From the NCBI GenBank assembly GCA_945907755.1, contig CAMDTN010000011.1:1-61529 (forward strand): a stretch of 61,529 nt of DNA, in the 5' to 3' direction. Shown here piece after piece: positions 1 to 8,172 of this stretch (its first letter is position 1; each line of letters begins with the position of its first letter). The notes beneath the pieces are model-generated. The model had not been told where the DNA came from, made no database searches, and worked only from the letters and a program-made list of their open reading frames with translations. A program made the translations under genes and the position numbers. The DNA is from Singulisphaera sp. GP187. GTDB taxonomy: Bacteria > Planctomycetota > GCA-002687715.

Positions 1-126
1 CTTGCGAGAGGGGGGGCATGCGTGACTCCAGGGTTTCGGGTCAACCACCCAGAGGTGATTTGCAGCGCAAGCGTCGCTAGGGGCTTAGGAAGTGCGCACG
101 GGAGCTGCGAGGGCGCGGGACGGATC

Positions 127-141
127 GGTTGCGCACTAATG
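127..141 (+). repeat. 15-bp repeated motif GGTTGCGCACTAATG
   Basis: This 15-mer occurs again exactly at 36334-36348. Its core GCGCACTAAT is also at 13037-13046 and 36726-36735, always on the plus strand. Three of the four sites are intergenic or at a gene end: ahead of the exonuclease gene, between the sigma factor gene and murQ, and at the aroK stop. The function is unknown; it could be a regulator site, a chromosome-organisation motif or chance. Confidence 0.35.
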
Positions 142-173
142 GGGCAAGAAGGCGCGGATACCATCGGCGGGCC

Positions 174-911
174 GTGGCCAAGCAAGTCATCACATTTTCA
201 ATCGATATTGAAGCCAGCGGGCCGATCCCTGGACCGTGGTGGATGTGTTCGTTCGGAATCTGTCGCACGGATGATGTGCAGCGTGGCTTGCGCGTGCACT
301 TGAAGCCGTTGGTTTTCGATGGGTTGTCGCAACCGGATGACCCCAATGCAATGAGAGTGGTGGCGCAAGGATTACCTGCGGGTCTGTGGGTTGATGATGA
401 GGCTGGCGACGGTTCGCAATCTCCGCACGCAGATGCGGGAGGCAGACGGCCCAGCGACCCAGCGCCACCCGTGCGTGCGGGAGATAGGCCCGCTACTCCG
501 CAAGATCCAGTTGTGCTGGCTGCAAACATTGCGCGCGTGCGTACTTGGTTCGAAACGAACGGAACGCCGCCGCGCGCGGCGCTGGAGCAACTGGATGCGT
601 GGATCCGCGCTGAAGTCGGCACAGACCGCCCTGTCATCGTCGGCTCGCCAGTGACCTTCGATTTCATGTGGCTCTACTGGTACTGGTGGCGCCTGATGAA
701 CACGATGCCCGTGTTCGGATTCTCGGGTCTGGACCTGCGTTCTTACTTCATGGGCAGCCACGGAGTGGGTTTCCTTGGCACTGGCAAGCAGCGCTATCTG
801 CGGCACTACCCCAACGAGCACACGCACACGCACGACCCGCTGGATGATGCCCGCCAACAGGGCCAAATCTGGGCGGACATGGTGCGTGCGCGCGAATCGC
901 GCCCTTCGTAG
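174..911 (+). CDS. DEDD-type 3'-5' exonuclease-like protein
   Basis: A 245-residue protein with the three acidic motifs of the RNase T / DNA polymerase III epsilon fold: SIDIEASGP near residue 10 (D-x-E), VTFDFMWLY around residue 165, and HDPLDDARQQG near the C-terminus (H-x4-D). This layout fits a DEDDh exonuclease, which hydrolyses nucleotides from 3' ends; the substrate cannot be told. A Pro/Gly/Asp-rich insert of about 40 residues separates motifs I and II. I chose the GTG at 174 because it starts just before the first beta strand; an in-frame ATG at 129 would add 15 unlike residues. It stands alone, ahead of the M14 peptidase gene. Confidence 0.7.
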   Translation: MAKQVITFSIDIEASGPIPGPWWMCSFGICRTDDVQRGLRVHLKPLVFDGLSQPDDPNAMRVVAQGLPAGLWVDDEAGDGSQSPHADAGGRRPSDPAPPVRAGDRPATPQDPVVLAANIARVRTWFETNGTPPRAALEQLDAWIRAEVGTDRPVIVGSPVTFDFMWLYWYWWRLMNTMPVFGFSGLDLRSYFMGSHGVGFLGTGKQRYLRHYPNEHTHTHDPLDDARQQGQIWADMVRARESRPS

Positions 912-985
912 CAAGGCGTCGCAAGAAGCCACTCCTCGCCACACACACAACAACCATGCGGAGTTCCTGGGCGCACGCCGCGGTG

Positions 986-991
986 TAATCT
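986..991 (+). promoter_or_regulatory. -10-like TAATCT, leaderless start of the M14 peptidase gene
   Basis: TAATCT lies 7 nt before the ATG at 999 and no Shine-Dalgarno precedes that ATG. This spacing would put transcription start at or within 1 nt of the start codon. The same hexamer and spacing recur before kynA. Confidence 0.45.
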
Positions 992-998
992 GCCACAC

Positions 999-3647
999 AT
1001 GAAACACTACATTTGGGTGGTTGCGCACCTATTGATTTTTGTGTGCAAGGTGGCGGCGCAGGGCGTGCCGCCAACCCCTGAATCTGTGCTGGGTTTTGCG
1101 CCGGGCACTGATGGGCGCTTAGCCGACTACGAACAAATCGTGCGCGTGATGCGCGCCATCGACGCCGCCAGCGAGCGCGTCATGATCCTGCCTGCCGGCC
1201 ACAGCACTGAAGGCAGGCCGTTGTTGCTGGTGGCCATTTCCTCCCCCGCGAACTTGCAGCGCTTGGAGCAAATCCGCCAAGACAATTTGCGTCTGGCAGA
1301 CCCGCGTGGGCTGAGTCATCAAACGGAAACGGAGTTGCTTGCTCGCGGCAAGACCATCGTTTTGGTGAATGAGTCCATTCACTCTAATGAAGTTGGCCCT
1401 GCGCAAGCGGGCATGGTGCTGGCGTGGCGCTTGGCCAGTGGCGCGGAGCCGGCGTTGCTGCAAGCGCTGGACGATGTGGTGGTTCTATTGAACCCCTGCC
1501 ACAACCCCGACGGCTACGACACGGTAGTACACCACTGGGATGCGAACGCCGCCGACAAGACCACACGCGGTGCGCCGTTGCCGGTGCTGTATCACAAGTA
1601 CGTTGGCCACGACAACAATCGCGACTGGTTCATGCTGACGCAACAAGAGTCGCGTGCCACCGTGCAGCACATGCACCTGCGGTGGCGCCCGCAGATTGTG
1701 CTGGACCAACATCAGATGGGCGGCTTCGGCGCACGCATGTTCTGCCCGCCCTACATCGATCCCGTTGAACCCAATGTGCACCCGCGTTTAGTGCAAGCGC
1801 TGGATCGATTGGGGCGCAACCTCGTCGCGCACATGAATGGGCACAAATTGACGGGCGTGTGGTGCCACCGACAATTCGACGCCTGGACACCAGCGCGCGC
1901 CTTCATGCACTATCACGGTGGCGTGCGCGTGCTCACCGAGGTAGCGAGTTGCAATGGCGCAGACCCCATCGCGAACGCTGCCGCACCCCGTGGCGATGCA
2001 GCCACGCAAAACGCGGACAACCCGAGCCCGTGGCGCGGCGGGCGTTGGGCACTGAGCGACATTGTGCGCTACTGCCACACGGCAGCCGAAGGCGTCGTTC
2101 TGAACGCCGCTGCCGAACGCACGCGCTGGTTGTCCGATTTTGTGCAGATCCACCGCGATTTTTGCGATGGTCGCTTCGGCCCCGCGGCGTACGCCATTCC
2201 CGCGGACCAACCACGCCGTGCTGCGCTGGAAAAACTCTTGGACATCTTGCACTTGGGTGCCGTGGAAGTGGAAGTCAGCAGCAGCGCGCTGCAACATGCG
2301 CGGCGCACGCTGCCTGCAGGCACGCTGATCGTTCGCAACGGCCAACCGTGCTTCGGCTTTGCCGCCGCGCTGTTCGAGAAAACACCGTATCCAGAGATCC
2401 GCCTGCCCGATGGGCGCTTGCGTCCGCCCTACGACGTGACCGCGCACCATTTGCCTTCGCTGATGGACTTAGAGGTGCTCACCTTGAGCGCCGCTGAACT
2501 GCGGGCAATTCCGGCGGACAATGTGCGCGCCGCCGCTGGCAACACAGGTGCGCCCGTGCACTCTGGCACCAGTGAAAGCCCCACTGCGCGCGCGAACGCT
2601 GCTGCATCCAAGGCTGCGAACGCGCTCGCTGCACCACAACTGCCGCCTCCCGCGCGGGCGGAAGGCGCTGCGGTGCTGTTGGACCCGCGCGACGATGGTG
2701 CGCTGGTGGAGTGTTTGCGTTTGCTGCAACGCGGCGTCGCTGTGGAGCGCATGCCGCAAGCGCTGGGCGCACTGCCAGCGGGCGCGCTGCTGGTGCGCGA
2801 CGCCGCTCAGGTCGCGGCGAACATCGCCACTTTCGCTACACCGCAACACGCGCGCGGCGAAGCGCTGAAACCTGTGCGCATCGGTTTGTACAACACTTGG
2901 TCCGCTTCCATGGACGAAGGCTGGACACGCTACTTCTTCGACCAATTCGGCCTGCCCTTCACGCTGTTGCACAACGCTGAAGTGCGCGCAGGAAATCTGG
3001 CAGAAACGGTGGATGCCATCGTGCTTTGCGATGTCGGCGACCGCGTTTTGTCCGAGGGCCAGAACGACGAGCGCAGCTTGCCGCTGCACCGCGGAGGTCT
3101 TGGCCACGAGGGCGCTGAGGCCCTGCGCGCGTTCGTTGCGGCCGGCGGAACCCTCATTTCCATGGGCGCATCCACTGTGTGGAGCGTGCGCGAACTGGAC
3201 TTGCCAGTGACATTCGTGCGCGCCGCGCGCCAAGAGCGCCGCTTTGGTGAAGACGCTGCACCCGCGCAATCCTCGGAAACCCCCGCTGGCGCACGCTTCA
3301 ACATTCCTGGATCCCTCTTGAACGCAGAGCCCCAAGGCTCTCCTGCTTTCACGGGAGGGTTGCCCGCGCGCTTTGCTGTGTTCTTCGATGGCGGGCGGAG
3401 CTTTGACATGAAGTCAGGCTCCGAAGGTCTGGTTGTAGGCCGTATCGTTTGGGCCAAAAAGAACTTGCTCGCAGTGGGCTGGGCCGAAGGCGAAGAAATG
3501 ATCGCTGGCCACACTGCGGCACTCATGCTGCGCCATGGCCGCGGACGCGTCGCCCTGTTCGGCTTCAGCCCGCAGTTCCGAACACAAACTTGGGCAACAT
3601 TCCGCCCACTGTTGCAGGTGTTGCTGGCCCCACGCACGCAACTCTGA
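999..3647 (+). CDS. Secreted M14-family zinc carboxypeptidase
   Basis: An 882-residue protein with an N-terminal signal peptide (hydrophobic VVAHLLIFV, cleavage likely after KVAAQ). The M14 zinc site is visible as NESIHSNEVG (H-x-x-E) near residue 128 and a third His in VLDQHQMGG near residue 235; NPDGYD lies between. The family removes C-terminal residues from peptides or cell-wall peptides. The C-terminal half, beyond about residue 430, contains an Ala/Pro-rich linker near residues 510-550 and a domain with an amidotransferase-like GGTLISMGAS segment. It probably acts in the periplasm or outside the cell. It ends 15 nt before kynA, but kynA seems to have its own promoter. Confidence 0.85.
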   Translation: MKHYIWVVAHLLIFVCKVAAQGVPPTPESVLGFAPGTDGRLADYEQIVRVMRAIDAASERVMILPAGHSTEGRPLLLVAISSPANLQRLEQIRQDNLRLADPRGLSHQTETELLARGKTIVLVNESIHSNEVGPAQAGMVLAWRLASGAEPALLQALDDVVVLLNPCHNPDGYDTVVHHWDANAADKTTRGAPLPVLYHKYVGHDNNRDWFMLTQQESRATVQHMHLRWRPQIVLDQHQMGGFGARMFCPPYIDPVEPNVHPRLVQALDRLGRNLVAHMNGHKLTGVWCHRQFDAWTPARAFMHYHGGVRVLTEVASCNGADPIANAAAPRGDAATQNADNPSPWRGGRWALSDIVRYCHTAAEGVVLNAAAERTRWLSDFVQIHRDFCDGRFGPAAYAIPADQPRRAALEKLLDILHLGAVEVEVSSSALQHARRTLPAGTLIVRNGQPCFGFAAALFEKTPYPEIRLPDGRLRPPYDVTAHHLPSLMDLEVLTLSAAELRAIPADNVRAAAGNTGAPVHSGTSESPTARANAAASKAANALAAPQLPPPARAEGAAVLLDPRDDGALVECLRLLQRGVAVERMPQALGALPAGALLVRDAAQVAANIATFATPQHARGEALKPVRIGLYNTWSASMDEGWTRYFFDQFGLPFTLLHNAEVRAGNLAETVDAIVLCDVGDRVLSEGQNDERSLPLHRGGLGHEGAEALRAFVAAGGTLISMGASTVWSVRELDLPVTFVRAARQERRFGEDAAPAQSSETPAGARFNIPGSLLNAEPQGSPAFTGGLPARFAVFFDGGRSFDMKSGSEGLVVGRIVWAKKNLLAVGWAEGEEMIAGHTAALMLRHGRGRVALFGFSPQFRTQTWATFRPLLQVLLAPRTQL

Positions 3648-3649
3648 GC

Positions 3650-3655
3650 TAATCT
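3650..3655 (+). promoter_or_regulatory. -10-like TAATCT, leaderless start of kynA
   Basis: TAATCT begins 3 nt after the peptidase stop codon and ends 7 nt before the kynA ATG. There is no Shine-Dalgarno, so the mRNA could begin at the ATG itself. Confidence 0.45.
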
Positions 3656-3662
3656 TGGTGCC

Positions 3663-4775
3663 ATGAGCGCCGAACCCACAAAGCCTGTTCCCAGCTACAG
3701 CACTTATCTACAACTACAGCGCTTGCTGTCCGCGCAATTGCCACCGGACTACGCACAGATGACACCCGGCACGGATGCCGCCACGGCGCCGGTGCGCTCG
3801 CTGGCGCATCACGACGAGATGTTGTTCATCATTGTGCATCAGGCTTATGAATTGTGGTTCTCTTTGGTGACTCATGAACTCTCCCGCGTGCGCGACCTGC
3901 TAGGCCGACGCGGCGCGGCAGCGCGCGACACGGTGAGCGAGGATGACATCCCGCGCGCCGTGAATGGCGTGCGGCGCGTGAACGAGATCTTCCAAGTCCT
4001 GATGCAGCAGTGGCGCATTATGGAAACGATGAACCCCGCGTCGTTCCTTGAGTTCCGCGATTTGATCACGCCCGCGTCAGGGTTCCAGTCGCTGCAATTC
4101 CGTCAACTGGAAATCCTCGCGGGGCTTTCGGGCAACCTGCGTATGGATTTCGAAGGGCGCCCCTACGCTTCCAATCTTGAAGGCTGGGAGCGCAAACGCC
4201 TCTCAGCGATGGAGGGCGAGCTGACTTTGAAGGCCGCGCTGATGGACTGGCTGTCGCGCACGCCCATCGAAAAGGTGTTCCCACAATTCGCCGAAAAGTA
4301 TTGCGAGGCATTTGCTGGCTATTGCAACGAGCAAGCAGCGCTGCAACAGAACAACCCCAACCTGTCCGATGCGCAACGCCAGCGCGCCATCGATGCCGCG
4401 CGGGAGCAGGCCGCGAGCATGCACACCTATGTTTTGGGCGGCGACGCCTCGCGCAATCGCGCACACCAGGCATTCCTGTTCATCGCCAGCTACCGCCATC
4501 TGCCGCTGCTGCGTTGGCCCAGCGCGCTGCTGGACACGATCATCGAATTCGAGCAAGGTTTCCGCTTGTTCCGCTTTCGTCACGCCCGCATGGTGGAACG
4601 CATGATCGGCGCGCGCACTGGCACCGGCGGCAGCCCCGGCGTCGCGTATCTCGACAACACTTCCAGCCAGTACAAGATCTTTGGCGACTTGCTCGAAGCG
4701 CGCAATTTCACGCTGGCGACGCAGCGCGTTCCAAAATTGCCCGACGAATCGCTGCTCGGTTTCCGCTTCGCATGA
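3663..4775 (+). CDS. kynA: Tryptophan 2,3-dioxygenase
   Basis: This haem enzyme opens the indole ring of L-tryptophan with O2 to give N-formylkynurenine, the first step of kynurenine catabolism. Family signatures are clear over the 370 residues: HHDEMLFIIVHQAYELW near residue 50, ETMNPASFLEFRDLI and SGFQSLQFRQLE near residues 120-145, the haem-ligand His in FRFRHARMVERMIG near residue 310, and GTGGSPGVAYL after it. The length matches the family. No other kynurenine gene is adjacent. The gene runs convergently into the helicase gene, with only 13 nt between stop codons. Confidence 0.95.
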   Translation: MSAEPTKPVPSYSTYLQLQRLLSAQLPPDYAQMTPGTDAATAPVRSLAHHDEMLFIIVHQAYELWFSLVTHELSRVRDLLGRRGAAARDTVSEDDIPRAVNGVRRVNEIFQVLMQQWRIMETMNPASFLEFRDLITPASGFQSLQFRQLEILAGLSGNLRMDFEGRPYASNLEGWERKRLSAMEGELTLKAALMDWLSRTPIEKVFPQFAEKYCEAFAGYCNEQAALQQNNPNLSDAQRQRAIDAAREQAASMHTYVLGGDASRNRAHQAFLFIASYRHLPLLRWPSALLDTIIEFEQGFRLFRFRHARMVERMIGARTGTGGSPGVAYLDNTSSQYKIFGDLLEARNFTLATQRVPKLPDESLLGFRFA

Positions 4776-4788
4776 GTTCAGCGCTGAT

Positions 4789-7700
4789 TCAAACAGACAC
4801 AACGCGGTCCAAGTGAATGGACCACATTTCTGCACGCACGGTGCGGCCCGTGAATACTTCGCGCAGCGCCGCACAGTAGGTCAACAACTGAACACCATGC
4901 TGTCGCAGCAGTCCCGCCTCATTCACCTTGTCCGTCTTGTAATCCACAACTACAAGCCCGCCCTCGCGATCTTCGTAGATCATGTCCACCGTGCCCACCA
5001 CGGCCAGCACGGCACTCTCAACACCACGGTCCAGCAACGGACACTCGCGCGCCTTGATGCGGGGCATGATCGCGCACAAGTGCTTGCACAGTTCGCTTTG
5101 CGGAAACGCGCGAAGGATGCGTTCTGCTTCGGGGTCCACGGATCCCTCGCGGGCCACGAGTCCGAGCACGCGCTCAACCTCTGCGGCCGGGTCCTCTGAC
5201 GTCCTCCACAATTCCAAAGCGCGGTGTACCTGCGTGCCACGGATGCGCGCATTCGCGTTGCTCGTCGCAAGCCCCCACAACGTGGGGCGCTCCTCGGGGT
5301 CGTCGCACAAGTTCACATGCACCGCGCTCGCATGCCCCATCTTCGAAATGGGCTGTGAGAGCGGTCGTTGCCACAGCGCATCAGTGGATTGCCCCAACGG
5401 CAGAGCGACGCGCAGCGGCGCACAGCCCTCCTCCACAATGTCTCGCGCGGGCTGCACCACCGCACGGCGCATCACCTCCGCCAAACTTACCCAGTGCCAG
5501 CCGCCGTGATCCACATGCGCTGACCCCTGCGCGATCGAAGCTGCTAACGCAGCTCGCGCCGCAAGAGCATCAACGCCATCAGCATTGCGCAGCAGGCCAA
5601 GGAGCGAGCCTGTCAACTCTGCCGGCTCCTCGTCCTTATTGAAGGCGGTGCTCCAATCAGCCACCAGAACCAAACGCTCTTCGGCGCGCGTGGCCGCCAC
5701 ATACAGCAAGCGCACCAGTTCGTGTGTTTCGCGGTCATGCGCCTGTTCTTCCGCTTGCGCCATCTGCAGATCGCTGGCCCTCAGCAACGACAGTGCCCAG
5801 CGGCGCGGTGCCAGTGCTGCGCCCTCGCTCGCATCGAAATTGCGCCAGCGTTTCGCCACGGCGCTGGGTTGCTTGCGCTGACCATGGGTTTTCTTCCGCG
5901 CCATGTCGGCAAGGTAGACATGTTTGGCCTCAAGCCCCTTGGCTTTGTGGACTGTCATCACGCGCACCGCGTCAACCTGCGCGTCTGCGGGCATGGTGTT
6001 GTCGCGTTTTGTTTCTCCCGCGAGCTGTTCGCGCAAGCGCGCCGCACACAGCAGCGGCGCCACTCCTTCCAACAACATTGCTTGCACTGAAGTGAGCAAC
6101 TCTTCCATCGCGGCGAGCCGCAAGTCGCCGAGGAAGCGAACAGACTCTGTTTCCTCACAGTGCATTACGCGGCGAAACTCGCAATAAAACTCATCGACGG
6201 GCTTCTCGGCGAACGCGGCACGCAAGCTCTGAATGCTCGCGAGCGCATGCTTCAGCGAAACGGCTTCTTCTGCAACGAAGTTGAGATCTGAACTGACTGC
6301 CTTCCAGACTTTGGCGAGCGCCGCGTCGGGCAGGCCCACATGAGGTGAGCGGAGATAACCAAGAAGTGCCACTTTGTCCTCAGGGTCCAGCACGCACAAC
6401 AACGCGGAAATCAAATCGATGATCTCGCGGCGCTGGTGCCAATCGCGCTCGTTCTCCGCAACCACGGCCACACGCCGTTTGCGCAGCGCGCGCAAATAAA
6501 AATGTTGGTCTGTGGCGACGCGTAACAGAATCATGAACTCGCGCGGTGAAGCACCCGCAGCCACGCGCTGCACAATGTCGTGTGCAATCGCTTCTGCCTC
6601 GAGCTCGCGCGCATCTTTGGCTTTGGACTTTTCGTCCTCAGAAGTGGACGAATCCCAAAGCTCCACTGCAGCAGCGCCGGCGAAACATGCCTGTGTCTGC
6701 TTGTAAGGCTCGAGCAACTGGAAGGCCGGCTGCGAACCGCGCACTTCTCTCATGTTGGGCTGCATGAGCCGCGTCACGGCATCCAGCACAGGCCGTTCGG
6801 AACGGTAATTGACCACGAGGTTGCGCACCTGCACATCCAATGTTTTCAGTGACGCGAGAAACTCCTCCAGTGCGCCAAGGTCCGCGTTACGAAATGTGTA
6901 GATGCACTGCTTTGGGTCGCCGATGACGAACAAGCCGGGGCGCATGGGCGCATCCACTGCGAGCAGCTTCACAATCTCGTACTGGCAAGGGTCCGTGTCT
7001 TGCACTTCGTCCAAAAGGAATTGGTCGGTGTCTGAGGCGATGGACGCGGCCACCGCAGGGTTCCTTCGCAACATGCGCGCGGTGAGCGTAAGCAGATCGT
7101 CTTGGCGCAAGCAGCCCTCGGCGCGCATCCGCGCTTGCACTTGCTCCAACATTGGCGTCAACACATCGCGGGCGGTGCTGAGGAGCGCCGGGTCGAAGGT
7201 CGCGAGCGCTTTGCTGCGTTTCGTCAACTCCAACAGCAACTGATCACAATGCTCGCGCGCAGCCTCTGTCAGATGTTCAAGCTCGCGCTTGGCACTCAAC
7301 TTTTTGAAGTATTTTTCAGCGCGATCCTTGAGCTCTGCGCGCACGCAGTTGTTGAACGCCCTATCGATAGGCATGGCGGCGAGGGCGCGGAACTTTTCAG
7401 CGGCGTCGCGGACATGACCACTGCGCTTGTAGGTTCCATTCGGCGACGGCATCAGACTCGCCACCTCTTCGGCCAGCGCGGCTGTGTCACAGATGAACTC
7501 GCTCGCTGCTTCACCACCACAAATCATCTCTGCCAGCGCGGACGGTGGAACGGATTCCGTCACCAGCGCTTGCAATGCCCCATCAACATCCCAAGGAGAA
7601 AAGCCGTTCTCCCAAAACACCTGCGCGGGTGAGCCGGCTGCCATCAGTTGCGGACGTGCGTCCTGCGCAATCCGCATCACCAACTCATTGGTGCGCACAC

Positions 7701-8172
7701 CCTCCGCATCCAGCTCGAAGCCTGGGTGCACGCCCGCTGTCACGGCGTGGGCGCGCAGCACGCGCTGGCACCACGCGTGAATCGTGCTCGCTTGCAAAAG
7801 GTGCGCCTGCCGTGCCAAGGCGGGCGCTCTGGCCCGCACCAGTGCAATGTCCACATGCGGCGTCAGCCAGTCGAGGCCTTTCGCGTTCTGCGCGATCTTT
7901 TGCACGTCGGCAATGAAGCGCGCGCTCATCTCGCTTGCCGCCTTCACGGTGAATGTGAGGCAAGTGATGCGCTCGAGCACGCGAGCCGCCACCGCATCGT
8001 CGTCGCCGGCGGCATGCCGTTCCCAGCCTTGGCCGAGGCTCCACACCAAGACACGGCGAATGAGCGTGGTTGTCTTGCCCGTGCCGGCGCCCGCAATGAG
8101 CACCAAAGGCTTGCAGAACTCGGTCAACGCCAACTCGCGCGCTGCGGCATCGCCACTGAGTAGCTCAGACAT
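4789..8172 (-). CDS. addA: AddA-like UvrD/PcrA-family helicase-nuclease
   Basis: A 1127-residue superfamily 1 helicase fused to a nuclease domain, expected to work with the neighbouring AddB-like protein in resecting double-strand breaks for recombination. Walker A is LIAGAGTGKTTTL near residue 28, Walker B is FLLDEVQDTDP, followed by NYRSERPVLDAV, VMTVHKAKGLEAKHVYLADMA and LLYVAATRAEERLVLV. Near the C-terminus GLVVVDYKTDKV gives the D...D-x-K core of a PD-(D/E)XK nuclease. The ATG at 8172 overlaps the end of the addB-like gene by 8 bp, implying translational coupling. RecB-type naming is also possible, but the partner looks like AddB. Confidence 0.85.
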   Translation of the reverse strand: MSELLSGDAAARELALTEFCKPLVLIAGAGTGKTTTLIRRVLVWSLGQGWERHAAGDDDAVAARVLERITCLTFTVKAASEMSARFIADVQKIAQNAKGLDWLTPHVDIALVRARAPALARQAHLLQASTIHAWCQRVLRAHAVTAGVHPGFELDAEGVRTNELVMRIAQDARPQLMAAGSPAQVFWENGFSPWDVDGALQALVTESVPPSALAEMICGGEAASEFICDTAALAEEVASLMPSPNGTYKRSGHVRDAAEKFRALAAMPIDRAFNNCVRAELKDRAEKYFKKLSAKRELEHLTEAAREHCDQLLLELTKRSKALATFDPALLSTARDVLTPMLEQVQARMRAEGCLRQDDLLTLTARMLRRNPAVAASIASDTDQFLLDEVQDTDPCQYEIVKLLAVDAPMRPGLFVIGDPKQCIYTFRNADLGALEEFLASLKTLDVQVRNLVVNYRSERPVLDAVTRLMQPNMREVRGSQPAFQLLEPYKQTQACFAGAAAVELWDSSTSEDEKSKAKDARELEAEAIAHDIVQRVAAGASPREFMILLRVATDQHFYLRALRKRRVAVVAENERDWHQRREIIDLISALLCVLDPEDKVALLGYLRSPHVGLPDAALAKVWKAVSSDLNFVAEEAVSLKHALASIQSLRAAFAEKPVDEFYCEFRRVMHCEETESVRFLGDLRLAAMEELLTSVQAMLLEGVAPLLCAARLREQLAGETKRDNTMPADAQVDAVRVMTVHKAKGLEAKHVYLADMARKKTHGQRKQPSAVAKRWRNFDASEGAALAPRRWALSLLRASDLQMAQAEEQAHDRETHELVRLLYVAATRAEERLVLVADWSTAFNKDEEPAELTGSLLGLLRNADGVDALAARAALAASIAQGSAHVDHGGWHWVSLAEVMRRAVVQPARDIVEEGCAPLRVALPLGQSTDALWQRPLSQPISKMGHASAVHVNLCDDPEERPTLWGLATSNANARIRGTQVHRALELWRTSEDPAAEVERVLGLVAREGSVDPEAERILRAFPQSELCKHLCAIMPRIKARECPLLDRGVESAVLAVVGTVDMIYEDREGGLVVVDYKTDKVNEAGLLRQHGVQLLTYCAALREVFTGRTVRAEMWSIHLDRVVSV